The notes: a model not told the origin generated them from the sequence alone. Counted from the first letter of the stretch, positions 26,554 through 40,544 are shown. The stretch is DNA of 64,000 nucleotides from Campylorhamphus procurvoides (GCA_013396655.1 WBMV01000128.1:682001-746000), one strand, 5' to 3'. Made by a program: numbers and translations.

Positions 26554-26574
26554 TTTTAAGACAGAGGCTTATCC
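26515..26574 (-). CDS. SMPX: SMPX exon with start codon
   Basis: The coding part is 26553-26515 and encodes [13 protein letters not shown]. The upstream border is an acceptor (TTTTGCTTGCAG read on the minus strand) at 26575, leaving 21 bases of 5' untranslated sequence in this exon, so at least one more non-coding exon exists upstream. The donor is CAG|GTAAG at 26514. The exon ends between codons. Human SMPX has an optional MNM start; here only the second Met position is seen because the triplet before ATG is AAA. Confidence 0.93.
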
Positions 26575-28754
26575 CTGCAAGCAAAATGGGAAAGTGTTAC
26601 AGGCTCTGACATTCTGATAGCTAAGGGAGATAAGCTAGAACATAACCCATGCTGCCTCTTGACAGGCATCCATTTCATCTGCCCAGCTCCTGTTTCCATC
26701 TCAATTTCCAAGTTGCTTAGTTATTCCTTCTGAAGATCAGAAGGAGACAGAACACCTGAGCTTCTCCAATTAATCTTTCATAGCCACAAATGAAGCTATC
26801 TCTTTCACATTAAAAACAATAATGAGTAGAGATAAGGAATCTCTCAAACCTTAACAGCATTGTAAGATGAGTAATATCTAAGGGAAGCATTTGAGGATAA
26901 ACATTGTATGATTATCTCTGTCACAGTATGTATGTGGGAATTACTAGAACTTTCAGTTTAAGCTTTCTTTAAATAAAGCATAACTTGTTAGAAAACATTG
27001 GTAAACGCAGACATAACCATTTTCTGGCTCTCAAATCTTTGCAAAACTTTACTGCCTGTGGACTGAGAATGATCAAGATGGTCAGAGGGAAAAGTTCTCT
27101 TTGACAATTTCTAGTGCACAAAGTAGCCTCTCTCCAAAGTTTTAGATCATAGATTCACCAACTTTCTTCAGCAACAAGTTAAAAAATAGCAGATTTTACC
27201 ATATAATGTAATGCAGGTTGAGAAATATGGACTGATACAGTATTAATATAAAATAACAAAAAGAAATACACCAAAGTAAAAAGCAAGAATTTTTATTAGC
27301 GAATTTATTAAAACATCATCTTAGCCTTTAGTCTTTCACTGAGAATTAAGATTTTAACTAGACTAGACCTTCATCAAAATCTGGTTATTTAACCACTATA
27401 ATACAAAGTAAGATAGTAATACTAAAAGTTGAGAAATTAATTCACCAGAGAACTCACTGATCACAAGCAAATTACAGCATATTTTTTATACTATTTTTAA
27501 CATGAGGTAGGAAGGGAAGTAATGAGAATAGTAATAAATGACATAGGAGAGATAGTAGAAATATACTGAAAAACTAAGTGTCAAAGATTTGGGTACTCCA
27601 AAGAGTATAACTGTCCCATGAGGCAGTACCAAAAAAAGGTATAGATGAGTTGTAGGTTGGCTTCAACTTGGAATATCAGCCTGAAAGTACATCACTGAGG
27701 CTGCATGGAAGACTTGCTCTTGCATATTCTCACACTGGCTTTGAATCTGTGTACAATGCTGAGCAGAATTAAAAGTAAAAATGACCTGCCATTAGAGGTC
27801 TCCCTCTGGTCGCACTCTCAGCAGCAAAGAGTGTTGTCCATGCCAACAGCGTTCAGTCGTCTTTATAAAGGGCTTTGGGTTGACATTGCTTCTACTGAAT
27901 CAATAAATCAGAAAAAAATCCCACTGGGCAAAATACAAACAGCATTCTTCCAGTGGATTTTACGTTGTGGTTTTACATATACAGTCTTAAAATCAGAGGT
28001 AGTTTTAAAAACTTCAGAATTCACTTTAGGGAATGCAATCTTGGCCAGTGAAGTTCATGAAAAAATTTGAACAGATTTCGAAAACAAAGAAGGATTTGCT
28101 ACACTCTCTCTCCTTTCTTTTTGAAAATCTTTACTATGCATAGAAATAACTCTTCTGTTAAACAGTGACTGTATTCCAAAATAAACACAAAACAATCCTT
28201 CAGTTTATTGGGAAGATAAGACTCATAAAACAGAAAATTTAATTAATTTTTCTTATCATCTTCTCCTCTTTCTAATCAAAATGACAAATGGAAACAAAAG
28301 CACAGGAAAATAACACAAAACATTTTAAAACACAGTGAATCTACTTCCCAAACACTGTCACAAGGGAATTCAAGCTAAGAGATACTTCTTCATCTTGGAC
28401 ACCCATGCATTGCAAAAAAACATCAGTTCACACCTCGTGGGCCTCCTAAAGATAAACGGCAAGGATTTAAACTGAATTTCAGCTTTAAAACAAGCACAGC
28501 TTTAGTGCTCCTCAGCGAGGTGCTCTGGGTTCACAAGCAGTCAGTATTCAAAACGACTGCAATCAGACACCGGTTCCTAAAGAGGGATGCATGATACAAT
28601 TGTGTAGGACTGCTTTTGGAGGAGGTGATTTTCCTACCAGATCGTGCTGTCCTCATTACCACCAGAGAAATCAGGACAACAGCTCACTAGTGAGTAAAAA
28701 TAGATCAACTTCTCTGGCTCTTTCCCCTTCCCTACCTTCCTTGAGTTTCCTTAC

Positions 28755-28812
28755 CGAGCAATACTGACCATCAATCACAGGGAAATAAACATGAGGTTTA
28801 TTAACAGATGCA
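28755..28812 (-). other. Candidate non-coding first exon of SMPX
   Basis: This is the interval between the position expected for initiation, about 30 bases below TATAAAAG, and the donor CTCG|GTAAGG at 28754. It is about 2.2 kb upstream of the ATG exon. Splicing it to GGATAAGCC at 26574 would put TAA right after the junction, so no coding extension would result, which fits an untranslated exon. This is an inference only. Confidence 0.22.
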
Positions 28813-28836
28813 GCCATTACAGAAATGGTTAGTTCA

Positions 28837-28844
28837 CTTTTATA
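28837..28844 (-). promoter_or_regulatory. Candidate TATA box for SMPX
   Basis: TATAAAAG reads on the minus strand, inside AAATTTATAAAAGTG. About 80 bases downstream on the same strand there is a clean donor, CTCG|GTAAGG. A TATA promoter would suit a muscle-restricted gene. Nothing else confirms it. Confidence 0.25.
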
Positions 28845-30788
28845 AATTTCTTTGTTCTCTTGCCACACATCTTGCCACACACAGCGAGAGAGTCAAGAGT
28901 GCTGCACTGATTGTGTTCAGTTATTCCTGACATTCCGGTCAGCTCTGCAAACTTGAATAAAATCCCACTTCACCCTCATTTCTACAGCAGAATTTCACAT
29001 GTAAGCAGACAGAGAAATGCAGACATACACAGCCTGTACTCCCCAGTGTCTTTTTGGCCTCCCCACACCTTACCTCTTACCTTTTATGGGCTGCATGCTG
29101 AGCCAAACTTAGAAAGCAATGGCAACATTAGTTCAGTTCGGAGCTGGTTTATGCTAGAATTCTCTTGCAAATTTCCTTGCTCCACCGTGAAAATACTCAA
29201 GCAGAACTACTTGTGAAATACAGGACTACTACAGTGAAATAAATTAGTGTCTTGAAGTGAAACTTTGTAAAACAAAGGACCTGTCTTCTGTCTCTCCACT
29301 AAAAATAATTTCTAACAGGGCTGCAGCAAGATAATAAGATGACTTATGCAATTTGGTTTAAATACGATGAGATATCATAATGCCATCTTTTGTAATCCAC
29401 ACAAGAGATGTACAGTAGCACACAGACAACAGAAAGAGCCCTCCCCCTGCCCCAGCTGGAAGCTGTCCTCTCCCCCCGCCGCACGCACGGCATCGAGCAC
29501 AACGGGTAGTCTGGACACAGAACTGCAGTGTATTATCTTATTAAAAGGCTTTGACGGGAACTACACTACTGTGAGACCCAGACACTGCAACGAAAGAGGA
29601 GAAACCCCCACTTTGCAGCTTTCAGCCTGTTACACAAAAACTTACTACATCCTCTAGGCAAATGTGGTCACATTTTCTGTAACACATAATAATCTCTGCC
29701 ATAGTTACCTGCTAAGTTTACAGTGAAAGAAACCACTCTTACCATCAAAGCTCCAATGTAATATTTCACTAATAACCATAGAGAAAACAATGACCATCTA
29801 TGTATGTAGTACAGTATTCAGGCTAATACACAGTTACACTTCTTATCCATCACTAGGTATTTAAGTGACTTCCTATTTTAAATCTTTAAAGATCCCCACA
29901 GAGTACAAAGCAATAGCAATCTACTCTGAATATTCAGATACACTGCGTGAGACATTAAAATAAGCAGAAACCCAAAACTATTATACTCAAGTCATAGCAG
30001 TTATAAAAGAGTTTTCATAGGGGTCTTCCAAGATTTTAACCAACCCCTTCAATATTAGCTTATTTATTTACTTATATAAGAAAAGTTCCAAACCGTCAAG
30101 TGATCTTTTGATGCTGAAAAAGGTACCTTCTTCTACCAGCTGAGGTATTGACTGACCCTTTTAATGTGTCTGAAATAGCTCCGATGCTTTCAGCCTGGAC
30201 GGCACTGAGAGCTGCTCCAGGCTGGAGTGGGACTCAGCAAAGAAGCGAAGTGTAAAAGGGAATTCCTGTCATAGCTTCCAGTTGTTCTTCCTAAATATAG
30301 AGTTTGATTCACCCTGTAACTTGGTCCCCTGTGACACTTGACCATGGTAAAACCAGGGCTCAACTGTCAAGCAGGAGGTGTTGAAGGAACACACCTTTGG
30401 GTCTTTTTCCTGCCCTCCCTCTCCCTGTCATTCTGGGCTTTTCCCAAGTGCCAGGCATACAGTGGCAGTAGGTAACGCACAACTCCTCCCATGGCATTCG
30501 GGGCAGCGTGTGCCTCCCTGCTGCCACACCAGAGAATGAAATAATTATGGAGACGTAATTATGAAGAACTCACCTCAGAGGAACTATCTAGGGGAGGTGA
30601 ATGACACACCAACGTGACTGCATTGCTGCCACATGGGAGCAAACTCACACAGCGGCTGCCCTGGAGTCAGCACAGCCATCCTCAGTGTAGGACAGCCACA
30701 CAGGGGAGGAAACCTTCTGAGCGTGCAAGGCCATAGCTGCCCTTTGGGCATATGGATAAAGAAAAGCTAGAGGAAGTGTGACTGTATC

Positions 30789-30804
30789 TGTGTGTGTGTG
30801 TGTG
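30789..30804. repeat. (TG)8 microsatellite
   Basis: Eight perfect TG units, seen directly in the sequence. Confidence 0.85.
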
Positions 30805-31138
30805 AGAGTGGCTATAGGTCATGAGGGAAGTGAAATGTTACCATACAGTGGCTGGAGTACTGTCTTCAGTGAAGCCTACTGATGGAGATCTGTCACAGCA
30901 AGTCATGCATGGGGTATATCCTCATGTTTCCACTTGCAGATGTGCAGACTCCTGTCCATTGCATCTTCACAAGAGTGAACTTCCTCTTCATCTCTTCTCT
31001 GCCATACCTGTTCCCTGCTTGTCATACAACACTAATGGTTGCAAGAGCAGTGCCCATTTGGGCAATACTGTACTGCTACTTGCCACTTTTAGGAGAAGAT
31101 CAATGACTTTCAAAATTAGTGCCAAAGGCATTTATCAT

Positions 31139-31972
31139 AGTATCACAGAATGGTTTGTGTTGCAAGGGACCTTAAAGATCATCTAGCTCCAACTCCCTGG
31201 CCATGGACAGGGAATCTTCCATCAGATCGGGTTTCGCAGAGCCCCATCCAGCCTGGTTTTGAACAACTCCAGGGATATGGAGTCCATAACCTCTCTGGAC
31301 AACTTGTTGCAGTGCCTCAATACCCTCACAGCAAATAATCCCTTCCTAATATCTAATCTAAACCTGTCCTACTTCAGTTTAAAGCCTTTCCCCCTTGTCC
31401 TATCACTACATGCCCTTGTGAAAAGTCCCTCTCCAGCTTTCTTGTAGCCCCCTTTAGGTAAAGAAAGGCTGCTAGAAGGTCACCTCAATGCCTTCTCTTC
31501 TCCATGCTGAACAGCCTCAATTCTCTCAGCCTGTGTTCACAGGAGAGGTGTTCCAGCTCTCTGATCAACTTGGTGGCTCTCCTCTGGACTCAGTCCAAGA
31601 GTTCCGTGTCTTTCTTGTGCTGGGGCCCCAAAGCTAAGCATAGTCCACAGGGGGTATCACAAGAGCGGAGTAGAGGGGAGAAACACCTCTCTTCATCTGC
31701 TGCTCATGTCTCGTTTGATGCAGCATGGGATGCCATTGGCCCTCTGGGCTGCAAGTGCACATTGCCACGTCATACTGAGCTTTTTGTCCACAAACACTCC
31801 CCCGTCCTTTTCCTCTGGGCTGCTCTCAATCCTTTCTCTACACAGCCTGTACTTGTGCTTGGGATTGCCCTGACTCAGGGGCAGGACTTTGCACTTAGCC
31901 TTGCTGAACTTCGGCAGGTTCGTGCAGGCTCATCTTTCAAGCCTGTCAAGGTCTCTCTGGATGGCAAGTACT
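31139..31972 (-). mobile_element. CR1 LINE fragment, 3' end at left
   Basis: It begins AGTATCACAGAATGGTTTGT with TTGCAAGGGACCTTAAAGATC following, the reversed CR1 3' terminus. It continues through typical antisense phrases (GCCTGGTTTTGAACAACTCC, TTAAAGCCTTTCCCCCTTGTC, CAAGCCTGTCAAGGTCTCTC) to about 31972. It is about 830 bp, 5'-truncated, and does not encode reverse transcriptase. The 157-codon plus-strand frame at 31504-31977 is antisense to CR1 and is not a gene. Confidence 0.92.
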
Positions 31973-34900
31973 CATAACAACCAGTGGTTGGGACAGTGAC
32001 TTCAGAGAGCATCTCCACTGACTTTAACTTAAACTCATTTGACCAATGAGTCTCTTCATCTCAAGTATCTCAGAGGACGATGACCAACCAGACCACTTCA
32101 TTAAGCCTGTGACTCACCCTCTGCCACCCTCTGTTCCAAAAATATTGTCATCTAGAAGCCAATAAAGCTGATGACTTGTAACATGGTCTTGTACATGAAC
32201 TTATTTCAATTTGTATTACAACATCTATATTACGAACTCGATCTGGAATACACAGTTCTTTCTTCCACATGTCATTAATTTAGCAAAAGTAGGCCACTGT
32301 TTAGATTTTAAAATAATTCTGCAAATATTCATAAGAAATACCAGCACAACACTGTTTCCTTCAATGAATTTTCATAGCAGTGACAAGTAATTTAATAGAT
32401 AATCTTCGTCATATGTAAACAGGAAGAGACTCTACCTCTGTCACATATCCAACAGCCATAAACTATCACATCTGAATTGTATTAAATTGTGGGGATAAAA
32501 AGAGTAAATTCAAATTTTATCAATAATGTCAGAAAATTCAGATCTGAGTAGATTTTGAAGGGGAAAAGTCACTTGGCATTATTTTACAGCATACTATTAC
32601 CTTTGAATAACCTCTGGGATGCACAGCCCCATGACTTGCAGATTCGTTTGCTGAATACATGCAGCAGATGATTTAGTAAGTAAATAATTATGCTTATGTG
32701 CATTTCAGATGATGGATTCATCTGGCAAGTTAGGGTCATTTACATTGGCACATGTGACATAAAACTATTGTGTCTTGCGTACAGAGATCCAAAAGACAGA
32801 GTAACAAGGCATTTAGTTGAAGCATGATGTTCCAATATAGTTAAAAATAGACTTTTGATGCATTCCTAGAAGCTTGTCTAATTAACAAGCTTCCTGGAAC
32901 GGCATATTAGTTTTGAAAGTGAAGTTGATGGTTAACAGAAATGTGTATGTATCTTACTTCTGGACTGAGATATTTCACTGCATAATGTCAGAATTGTTTG
33001 GGTTTTTTTTCAAGCTGTCACTACTTCATATGCTTACTTAAATGTTTTGCCTTTTGAGAAACTTCATGACTGCAGATCAAACTTTTCTGAGGATCCCAAA
33101 TGAAAAATATTTTTTCAATTATACTTCAAAATCTTTTAGCGTAATGCAAACAGTTGAAAATGCAAGTTAACACAAGAGCAGTCACAACATCAGCTCACTT
33201 GAAATAAGACTTCATTGAAATAAAAAGTTAAAAAATAAATTCCTGGAGTTTTGCTTTAAATTACTGAGTATATACTACTGAGTATATACTGAGTAGTATA
33301 TAAATATATTATATATCTTTAGCAATGCAAAATTTTGCATCCCTGTCTTAATTTTAGCTCTATAAATTACAGTTAACTACCAGGTAAGAATAGTGGGCCC
33401 AGAATATTAAGTATTTGATTAATTATTTCCTATCTCTACCTTCATCTGTAGTTTTTAATGATAAATATGAAAACTTAAGTTGCAGTGCAACTACTGTAAC
33501 TATTATTTCCTTCCAACACACTTAAATTATTGACTAAGATTTAAAAATAAGAAACCTGCAATCAGACAGATGCATCAGAGGACTAATGCAGAGAATGCAA
33601 AAAAAAAAACCCCAAAGCCCCACCATCCATTTTATAACTTGCTCAGGTTTTATTTATACTTTTGGGCTCTTTTCCCTTATTAAAAATGTATCTACTACAT
33701 ATAACAATGACTTGGCACATAGGCTTGATGAAAGGCAGAGACTTTTAGCAATGGTACCCAGTCACATGAGGTTAGACAGAACTACAGAAATTTAAAATAC
33801 AGTGAAGCTATCAATTTTACCAGGCATCATACTGCATTCTTACTCTTGTTTTAAACTGAAAATAACTTTGAATCCTAGATTGCAGAAAGAATATCAAACC
33901 TTTTCATTTTGTCAAAAGAAAAATTGCTTGAGGAAGTATCATTTAATGTTCAATTGTTTCTCCCCATTTTGCATAATCTTTATTCCTTAATATTAAGGAA
34001 AAAATCAAGGACTTTCTCTTGAGTTTCTGCTTGTACAGTTATGTCAACAACAATAACATCAAGCTATTTAAATAATGATTGACATGAAGTAGCATGCAAA
34101 AATATTTGCTGTTATCTAGTGGACAGGAAATAAACATATCCAAATTAGCTGATTTTATTTCTGTGACATTTCTGGGCTGCTAAATATTAATTCAACTCCT
34201 GCATGCTCTCTTTCTTTTCCATAGAAAAGCATGATGATTATTATCACAGACTGTTCCATAGAGAAATAATTAGCCTTGTATTAAGGAGATGGTCTCATTA
34301 GAGGCTGCAAGTGACCTTGTTCTAAATTTCAGAGTTACAGCATCATTAATAGTGTTGTTGGCATCATCTAAGAATTTGTATTAAGTTCTGAAAACGGCAT
34401 TATGAATATAATCCCTGCTAGAACACCATAGCTCTGACCACTACTACCCAAAAGCCATATTCTCTGTTGCTTTGCATTGTGTAAAATTCTTAGTTACCAA
34501 ATTGTTTTGGGTAACTGAAATATGATGATGTTGTAAAAGCAACAAATTTGTTTCTTTTTTCCCCATTAATTTTAACCGTATACTTTGCAAAGCTGGTACT
34601 ATAAGAAAGAGCAAGGGTAGTGGCAGATTTTGAAGAGAATATGAAATTTAAATGACATGCTGATTTCTGTAAACATCCTGTCTGCTATAACGATTCAGCA
34701 TTGTTTGGAAAAGATAGAAAAAACATGACACTGTACCATCTCATATTGTTCTTGGCAAACAAATTTGACAAAATAGGAACTGATTAACTCATTGATGAAA
34801 TTTTGAACAAAAAGACTACTCAATGTTTTCACATATCAGGATACTTCAAATAAGCATCTACAATCTTTTTCAATCCCAGCACACTTATTTTCATGGTGGC

Positions 34901-36658
34901 CATCCCCATTGGTTGGTCACATCAGCTGTGCACTATTAGCTCTTGTCTTCTATGTTCAGATTAAGACCTGATATGCAATGAAGAATTTTGCTGTTGTACC
35001 AATCTGACCCAAACATGTATGAGAAATAGGTACAGATATACCAGAGAACTTAAGGACTCAGCATCACAGAGATTTACTTCTCCCTTATAATAAAGCATGA
35101 AACAAAACTGCTGTGCAGGTAATCAGCTCACAAGCAGCTATGGTCCTGCAGTGAACACAATCATCTGAACTCTAACAAAGAGAACAGTGACTAAATTCAG
35201 ATGATTCCTCATGTAAATGGCATATCAACAGGAAAGAAAGACATGGTTGAGACATAAAGGATCTGTGGTAGAAGGATGAACACAGAACAAGGAAGATGAG
35301 GCAATGGAGGAAGCAGAATTCCAAGGACATTATAAAAGAAATGAATGTCTTAAGATAACAAATGACCAAACTCAAGGACAGCTGCACCAACCTTCTGAAT
35401 CTCATGTGATTGAACAGTTGCTTTGGTTTGTATCTGCTGAACAGAAAGTAAAGGATGAAGATTGTTAAACTGGTTGTGTGACGATTTTTAAAGTTTGAAT
35501 CACTATCAGTACACTTAGTTCCCATGAGTCAAAAGGAAAAAAATCTTTACATTCTCATACCTCCAATGTTGTGAAAAATAAGACAATTAAGAATGAATGC
35601 TTTCCATGGTGAAGATATGAATAAATCTACTAGTTATACCTACCTATCAAGTAGTCAAGCATGATCTATATCAAACGTTATTTTTATTGAATCAGTCCTG
35701 CTACAGGAACATTTTTCAATCATCTGTGGTCTCTTGTCATACAAATATTGTAGATGTTCAGAGAGAAATTGTCAAAAGAATTCAGTATTGCCACAGAAAG
35801 ACCAGTAAAATACTCCAGCTGCTCCATTAGGAAATGATGTTTTCCAATACAGTATCAAACCTCAAGGATCAAAAGCTGCATAAACAGTTTCTCATAGAAT
35901 ATTATACAAAGCATTTTTTAAAATCTTCACATCTTATTTTACACCCATATGAATCAGGGTTGTGGACAAGCAATATCTTCTATGCAATGATGATAACAAG
36001 TCTGGAAAAAGAAACTATATTGAGCTGTTTCACTCCATCTCCTCCAGCTGTGCAACACAACTTTGAAGCACAGTTCAGGTCTTGAGATCTGGAGTTAAAA
36101 GTGGCTCTTGAAAATCATCTGTCTTGGAAATTGCTTTTGAGAATTGAAGGCTGTGATGTGTTTCCTGTGCCCACCAACTATCAGTGAGGTGCTGGCCATT
36201 ACTTTTATACTCTGACTACAGTATCCATGAAGATGTTCACAGCTTTATTGCAGCCAACTCTCAAACTGACTATCTATTTTTATTAGGAAGAAAGGAAATG
36301 TTTTTAGCTCAGGCTCCTAACAAAAAGTGGTCTGTATAAAGGCAAAACTACTGTTTTGTCATGGATAGTTTACAGGTGCACTGGCTGACAAGGGGCAGAG
36401 GGGATTTGTAGTACTAGGACACCAGTTAAAATTAGTTTATCCACTGCATGGAGGAGTTATGTAATCATGAAGCTGCTCCCCCTCATCCCTGAGGCAAAAC
36501 AAAACCAGTTCTGGTTTAACTGAGTGCTATGTTACACGATGAAGGAATTCAGGAGCAATTCAAGAGCTACTTCAGCCATCTGTACAGTCCAGGCAGTTAC
36601 AGTGATAACCTCATCAGTTCATCCTGTACAAGATATTCCAATTGCTCAGGACAGCTGG
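31973..36658. other. Gene-free interval
   Basis: AT-rich DNA with no recognised exon. A perfect tandem pair of a 14-bp unit, followed by an AT-rich tract, lies at 33262-33319. Nothing else stands out. Confidence 0.6.
33262..33319. repeat. Tandem 14-bp unit and AT-rich tract
   Basis: TACTGAGTATATAC occurs at 33262-33275 and 33276-33289, followed by TGAGTAGTATATAAATATAT. The unit contains the self-complementary core GTATATAC. Confidence 0.85.
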
Positions 36659-36697
36659 ATACCATAGATGCGTAGGTAATGCAGGTTGGAAGGGGCC
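36659..36697 (-). mobile_element. Decayed CR1 3' end (left arm)
   Basis: ATACCATAGATGCGTAGG followed by GTTGGAAGGGGCC resembles a reversed CR1 terminus (TCATAGAATC..GTTGGAAGGGACC). It is directly followed by a CR1 end in the opposite direction, giving a head-to-head pair. Confidence 0.4.
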
Positions 36698-36804
36698 CTG
36701 AGCAACCTGGTCCAGTGGAAGGTGTCCATGCCCATGGCAGGGTGTTGGAACCAGATGATCTCTAAGGTCCCTTCCAATGCAAACCATTCTAGGATTCCAT
36801 GAAT
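36698..36804 (+). mobile_element. CR1 LINE 3' end
   Basis: GAGCAACCTGGTCCAGTGGA, then GGTGTCCATGCCCATGGCAG, and finally GGTCCCTTCCAATGC and AAACCATTCTAGGATTCCAT make up a plus-strand CR1 3' terminus of about 105 bp. Confidence 0.88.
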
Positions 36805-39800
36805 AGAAATGCTTGGGGCTTTAACAGTCATGAAATGATGAGCTACCAACTACTTTGCCTCCCCCTTCAAACTGCTACCTCACTTTGACTTACTTAAGTT
36901 AAATGCAATTCTTTCCCTAGGGTTCAAGGCTGCCTTACAGGTTTTGGGGTTCAAACTTGATAGGTCTAATGCTACCGTGTGAATATACCTCACACTGCAG
37001 TAAGCATGAAACAATACCTGTTAGACTTTATTCTATATTTACCTTGCATTCTGCAAGTAGAATAAGATTTCACATACATAGGGTCTTCACAGGTCATTTA
37101 GAGCAAAAAACAAAAGCAACTCAAACCAACAAAATAATTGCTCAGCATTAGCTTCCCTTATTTGCAAGACTGTTTCATACTGTAATTGGAACGTAAAAAA
37201 ACCTTCAAAACAATAAAATTGTGTAACATTCTGCTCTTTTCGTTTTTAGGTGCAGCAAGGATGAAAGGTTTTTTTATTTTCTTGTTTGGGTTTCATTTTA
37301 AATCATACACATATTACATGCCTCCATAATACCCATTACCTGAATTTCTCCCTTATACTGAGATTTTTTATATAAATATAGAGAAATATATTTTGATACA
37401 GTAATATTAGTAAGGTAATGAAAACATATTTGCCCTTCCTAGCTTTACAGCCAATGCTATATACATTTTTGTAGTGTGCCAGTCTCTGTATGTCTCCTCT
37501 TGTTTCTTGATTTCTTCTTTACTCTGATCTTTTTATTCCCTCCAGATGCATAATCCTAACCTGCAGAAGTGCTTAATGGACCATCTATTTCATCTTTACC
37601 CATCAATTTCTTCTTTCATGCATCCATGTCTGTACTTTAAATTCTCAGCTAGGCTTGAAGGCTCATTCTGTAAACATTGACACACTCTGTGAAAGCCCCC
37701 CCTCATGTTAAGTTACGCTGGCACATGAACATTTGCAGAATCACATTTTATTCCAGCCCACCCTTCCTCTGCTTAGCTTATCTCCATGCCCAACAAACTA
37801 TTGATGAAGACTACTTAGAACAGATCTGAAAAGCCATTTGCTCTCCCCAAGGCTCAAACACTTATTAAATCAAGTCATCTTCCGATTGTAGTGTCTTCGA
37901 ACTGGCAAAACTTACAACCTCTGCTCAACATAATCAACATCTTAGATGATTTTAGGTCTGAGCCTGTGATGAACTGTGGTTGGATACAAATTCCCTGAAG
38001 CCCTGCAAAGCCCTCTAACATCAGAGCTTTTGAAAGTGTTGCCAAGATTAGTTTTACTTATATTTTGCAATGTGTAATCTATGGTAATACCTGAATACTC
38101 ATGTATCTACTTCAATAATAGATCAAAGTTGAAGGGATTCATTACTAGACATGTTGATAATTAATCTTAAGATAAATATATTTTTCTATAAAAAAGATGC
38201 CTATGATATTAAATCACTAAATGAATTAATAATTAATGTATTAACAAATTCTGTCTGGTATTTAGTTGAGAAATTATACTTAATCAGTAGTATGATATTT
38301 ATGGGAGTATTTTTTTTTATCTAAACTTTTCGGATGGACTTAGATACTCTTACATGTTGACCGATGTTTATCCTTTTCTAACATTCTTTGATCCTTGCCC
38401 TTTTGAGGTCCACCCATGCCCTCCCCTTAAGGCACACTTCAGCTGCAACTCTTAAAGCTGTTACACTGGTCTGCAACAGCGTGTGGATCCTGTGCACTAG
38501 CCTGATTACTGCATGGCATTTTGTTTTAGTCATTACTTTATCTGAATAACTGTAAGTAAAACCAAGTCATGGCAAAACATGTATCAGTATCTGTACTGTC
38601 TCCTGAACGATTTTAAAGTGGAAATCTTTAATCCTGAATAACTTAACTTTCAAAATGCAATCACAAAATGTAACACTTCACAGTCCACAACAGTTTCATT
38701 CCGTGGGAACAAGGATAAACTTTGCCTTTCTGCCAGGGGCAAAACACCTGCTCAAGTTACACAAGTCAGAACGGTGGGGCTGCCAGTTCACTCAGTATAC
38801 CTATCTTCTGCATTCTAGAAAACCTTTATTTTTGTTTGCTTCTTGTGATAAACTTTCCAGCAATAAAGTACAGGCTGTGTATTTTATTTTCATTCCTTTT
38901 TACTTGCAATTCCAATTTCTGTGATAACTCAATAAAATTCAAGTCTGTATTTTTATGTATACTAAGTTAATACAGAAGTAAAAATATAATAAAAGCTGTT
39001 TATTGGCTGGTTCATTTAAACCTGCCCATTTTATTTTTCTTTATTCCAGTGAGGCTATACCATCAGTAAAAGTATTTGTGTTCTCAGCTGTTTGAATACA
39101 ATTCCTATTCATTGCTTCCAAAGACCACCACTAATTTAAGTTCTGTGTATTTATATTAAATGCATGTTGGTCTATGGAACAACATGAGTTTTCAACCAAT
39201 GAGGTATAGAATAAGCCATATTTGCAAAATTGCTCAATAATTTGCAATTGAACTTGCTAGATTGGGAACCACTGCAGAAAAATCATCATCTGCTCTGATT
39301 ATTCTAGGACTCTGTTGATGATTCCTTTTAATCATAATGTAAGGAACACGTCAAAGTTGTGTATGTCAGAGCACAAACTCAAATTTGGCTGCATGCAGGG
39401 CTGGGTACACTGCCTGTAATTCTTCATCTTTTATGTCAGAATTAAATTCTTTCCAAACTTCTCAAAAGGCACAAACAAACATGAACAGCTCCCATTAAAG
39501 GATAGGGGTATAACGATGATGGAAAACCTAAATGTGGCGGGGGGAAACCATCCCTGGTCTGAGCTGAAATGCAAAGCAATTAAGCAAACTGAGAACAAGT
39601 GAAATCCAGCCCAGCCTGCATTACCAGTTCACCTCCCGCTCTATGTCCACAAGTTCCAATGATGAGAGACTGGCCAGGGCTGTCTCCCCTCACTTGCTGA
39701 TCTAACCTGGGGTACAACCCCTTGTTCCCCTCAGCAATGCCATGTGATCAGCGAAAAGAGAGGGAGCTGAAAAGACTCAGGGAATTCAGAGCTGAGATGT

Positions 39801-40544
39801 GCTGATAACATAAGGTAGAGCTCAGAGCATCCATCTGGGAAGGACAGGCTGAAGAAGCATATATGGAACAAAGAAAGAACTGGCAAATCTGTAAAGACAG
39901 CTGAAAAACAGCATTAAACCCACTCAAATTCTAGGAAAGGGACATATTGATGAGGGGTTTTATTCAAGGGACAGACACTTGTATGTGTCCTTTAAAAACA
40001 CAACTTCTACAAAGCTTTCTGTGCAGAAAAGACAGGCTGTGGTTGGTTTTATGAACCCTTCTATTGACAGTCCCAGCTCTTCCACAGAATGGTCCATGAA
40101 CCCATGGACTCATCAGAGATAAAGGATGCATTGAATAATCATTTTTAGGAGAGAGATGACCTTCTGAGTAATTTCTCACAAACCAAGGAAAGAAGAAAGT
40201 AAGTTTATCTGAAGCACGTAGGAAAAGGTGGACTGGAAGCCACAAATTGCACAGGGCTTTCCCACTGTAGAGAGCTCTCCCACTGCTGCTGTCTTGATTC
40301 CTAAAGAATCTATAGAAATCATGAGAAAACGGAGGACATTACAGTGTATCTTTTCCCCAGGGGGAAGGGAACGGGAGGGGAAGAGGCAGTTCACCTTGCA
40401 TCATTTGTGTAGGCAAATAAATACTTTCCCTTAACCTTTGCCAAACCTTGCACTTGTTTGCTCTTAGTGTTCAAGCTCTGAGTGGGAGTTTTAAAGCTAA
40501 GAGAGGTCCTGGGAAATCATCTCTACGATGAGTGACCTGGTGGC
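36805..40544. other. Gene-free interval upstream of the MBTPS2 CpG island
   Basis: No exon or named repeat is recognised. Distal control sequence for either gene could lie here, but nothing in the sequence shows it. Confidence 0.55.

Larger units (their letters stand above)
26575..31138. other. SMPX 5' region without a secure exon
   Basis: Because the ATG exon begins with an acceptor, SMPX must have an upstream non-coding exon, probably here. The best candidate I see is 28755-28812 (separate entry). A small GC-richer patch with CpGs and a CAGCTG E-box lies at 29430-29510. (TG)8 lies at 30789-30804. No other gene is recognised. Confidence 0.5.

Noticed and set aside
31504..31977. 157-codon plus-strand frame, the longest clean frame outside the CpG island
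   Set aside because: It is wholly antisense to a CR1 fragment and resembles the same region of the CR1 at 17.2-18.2 kb.
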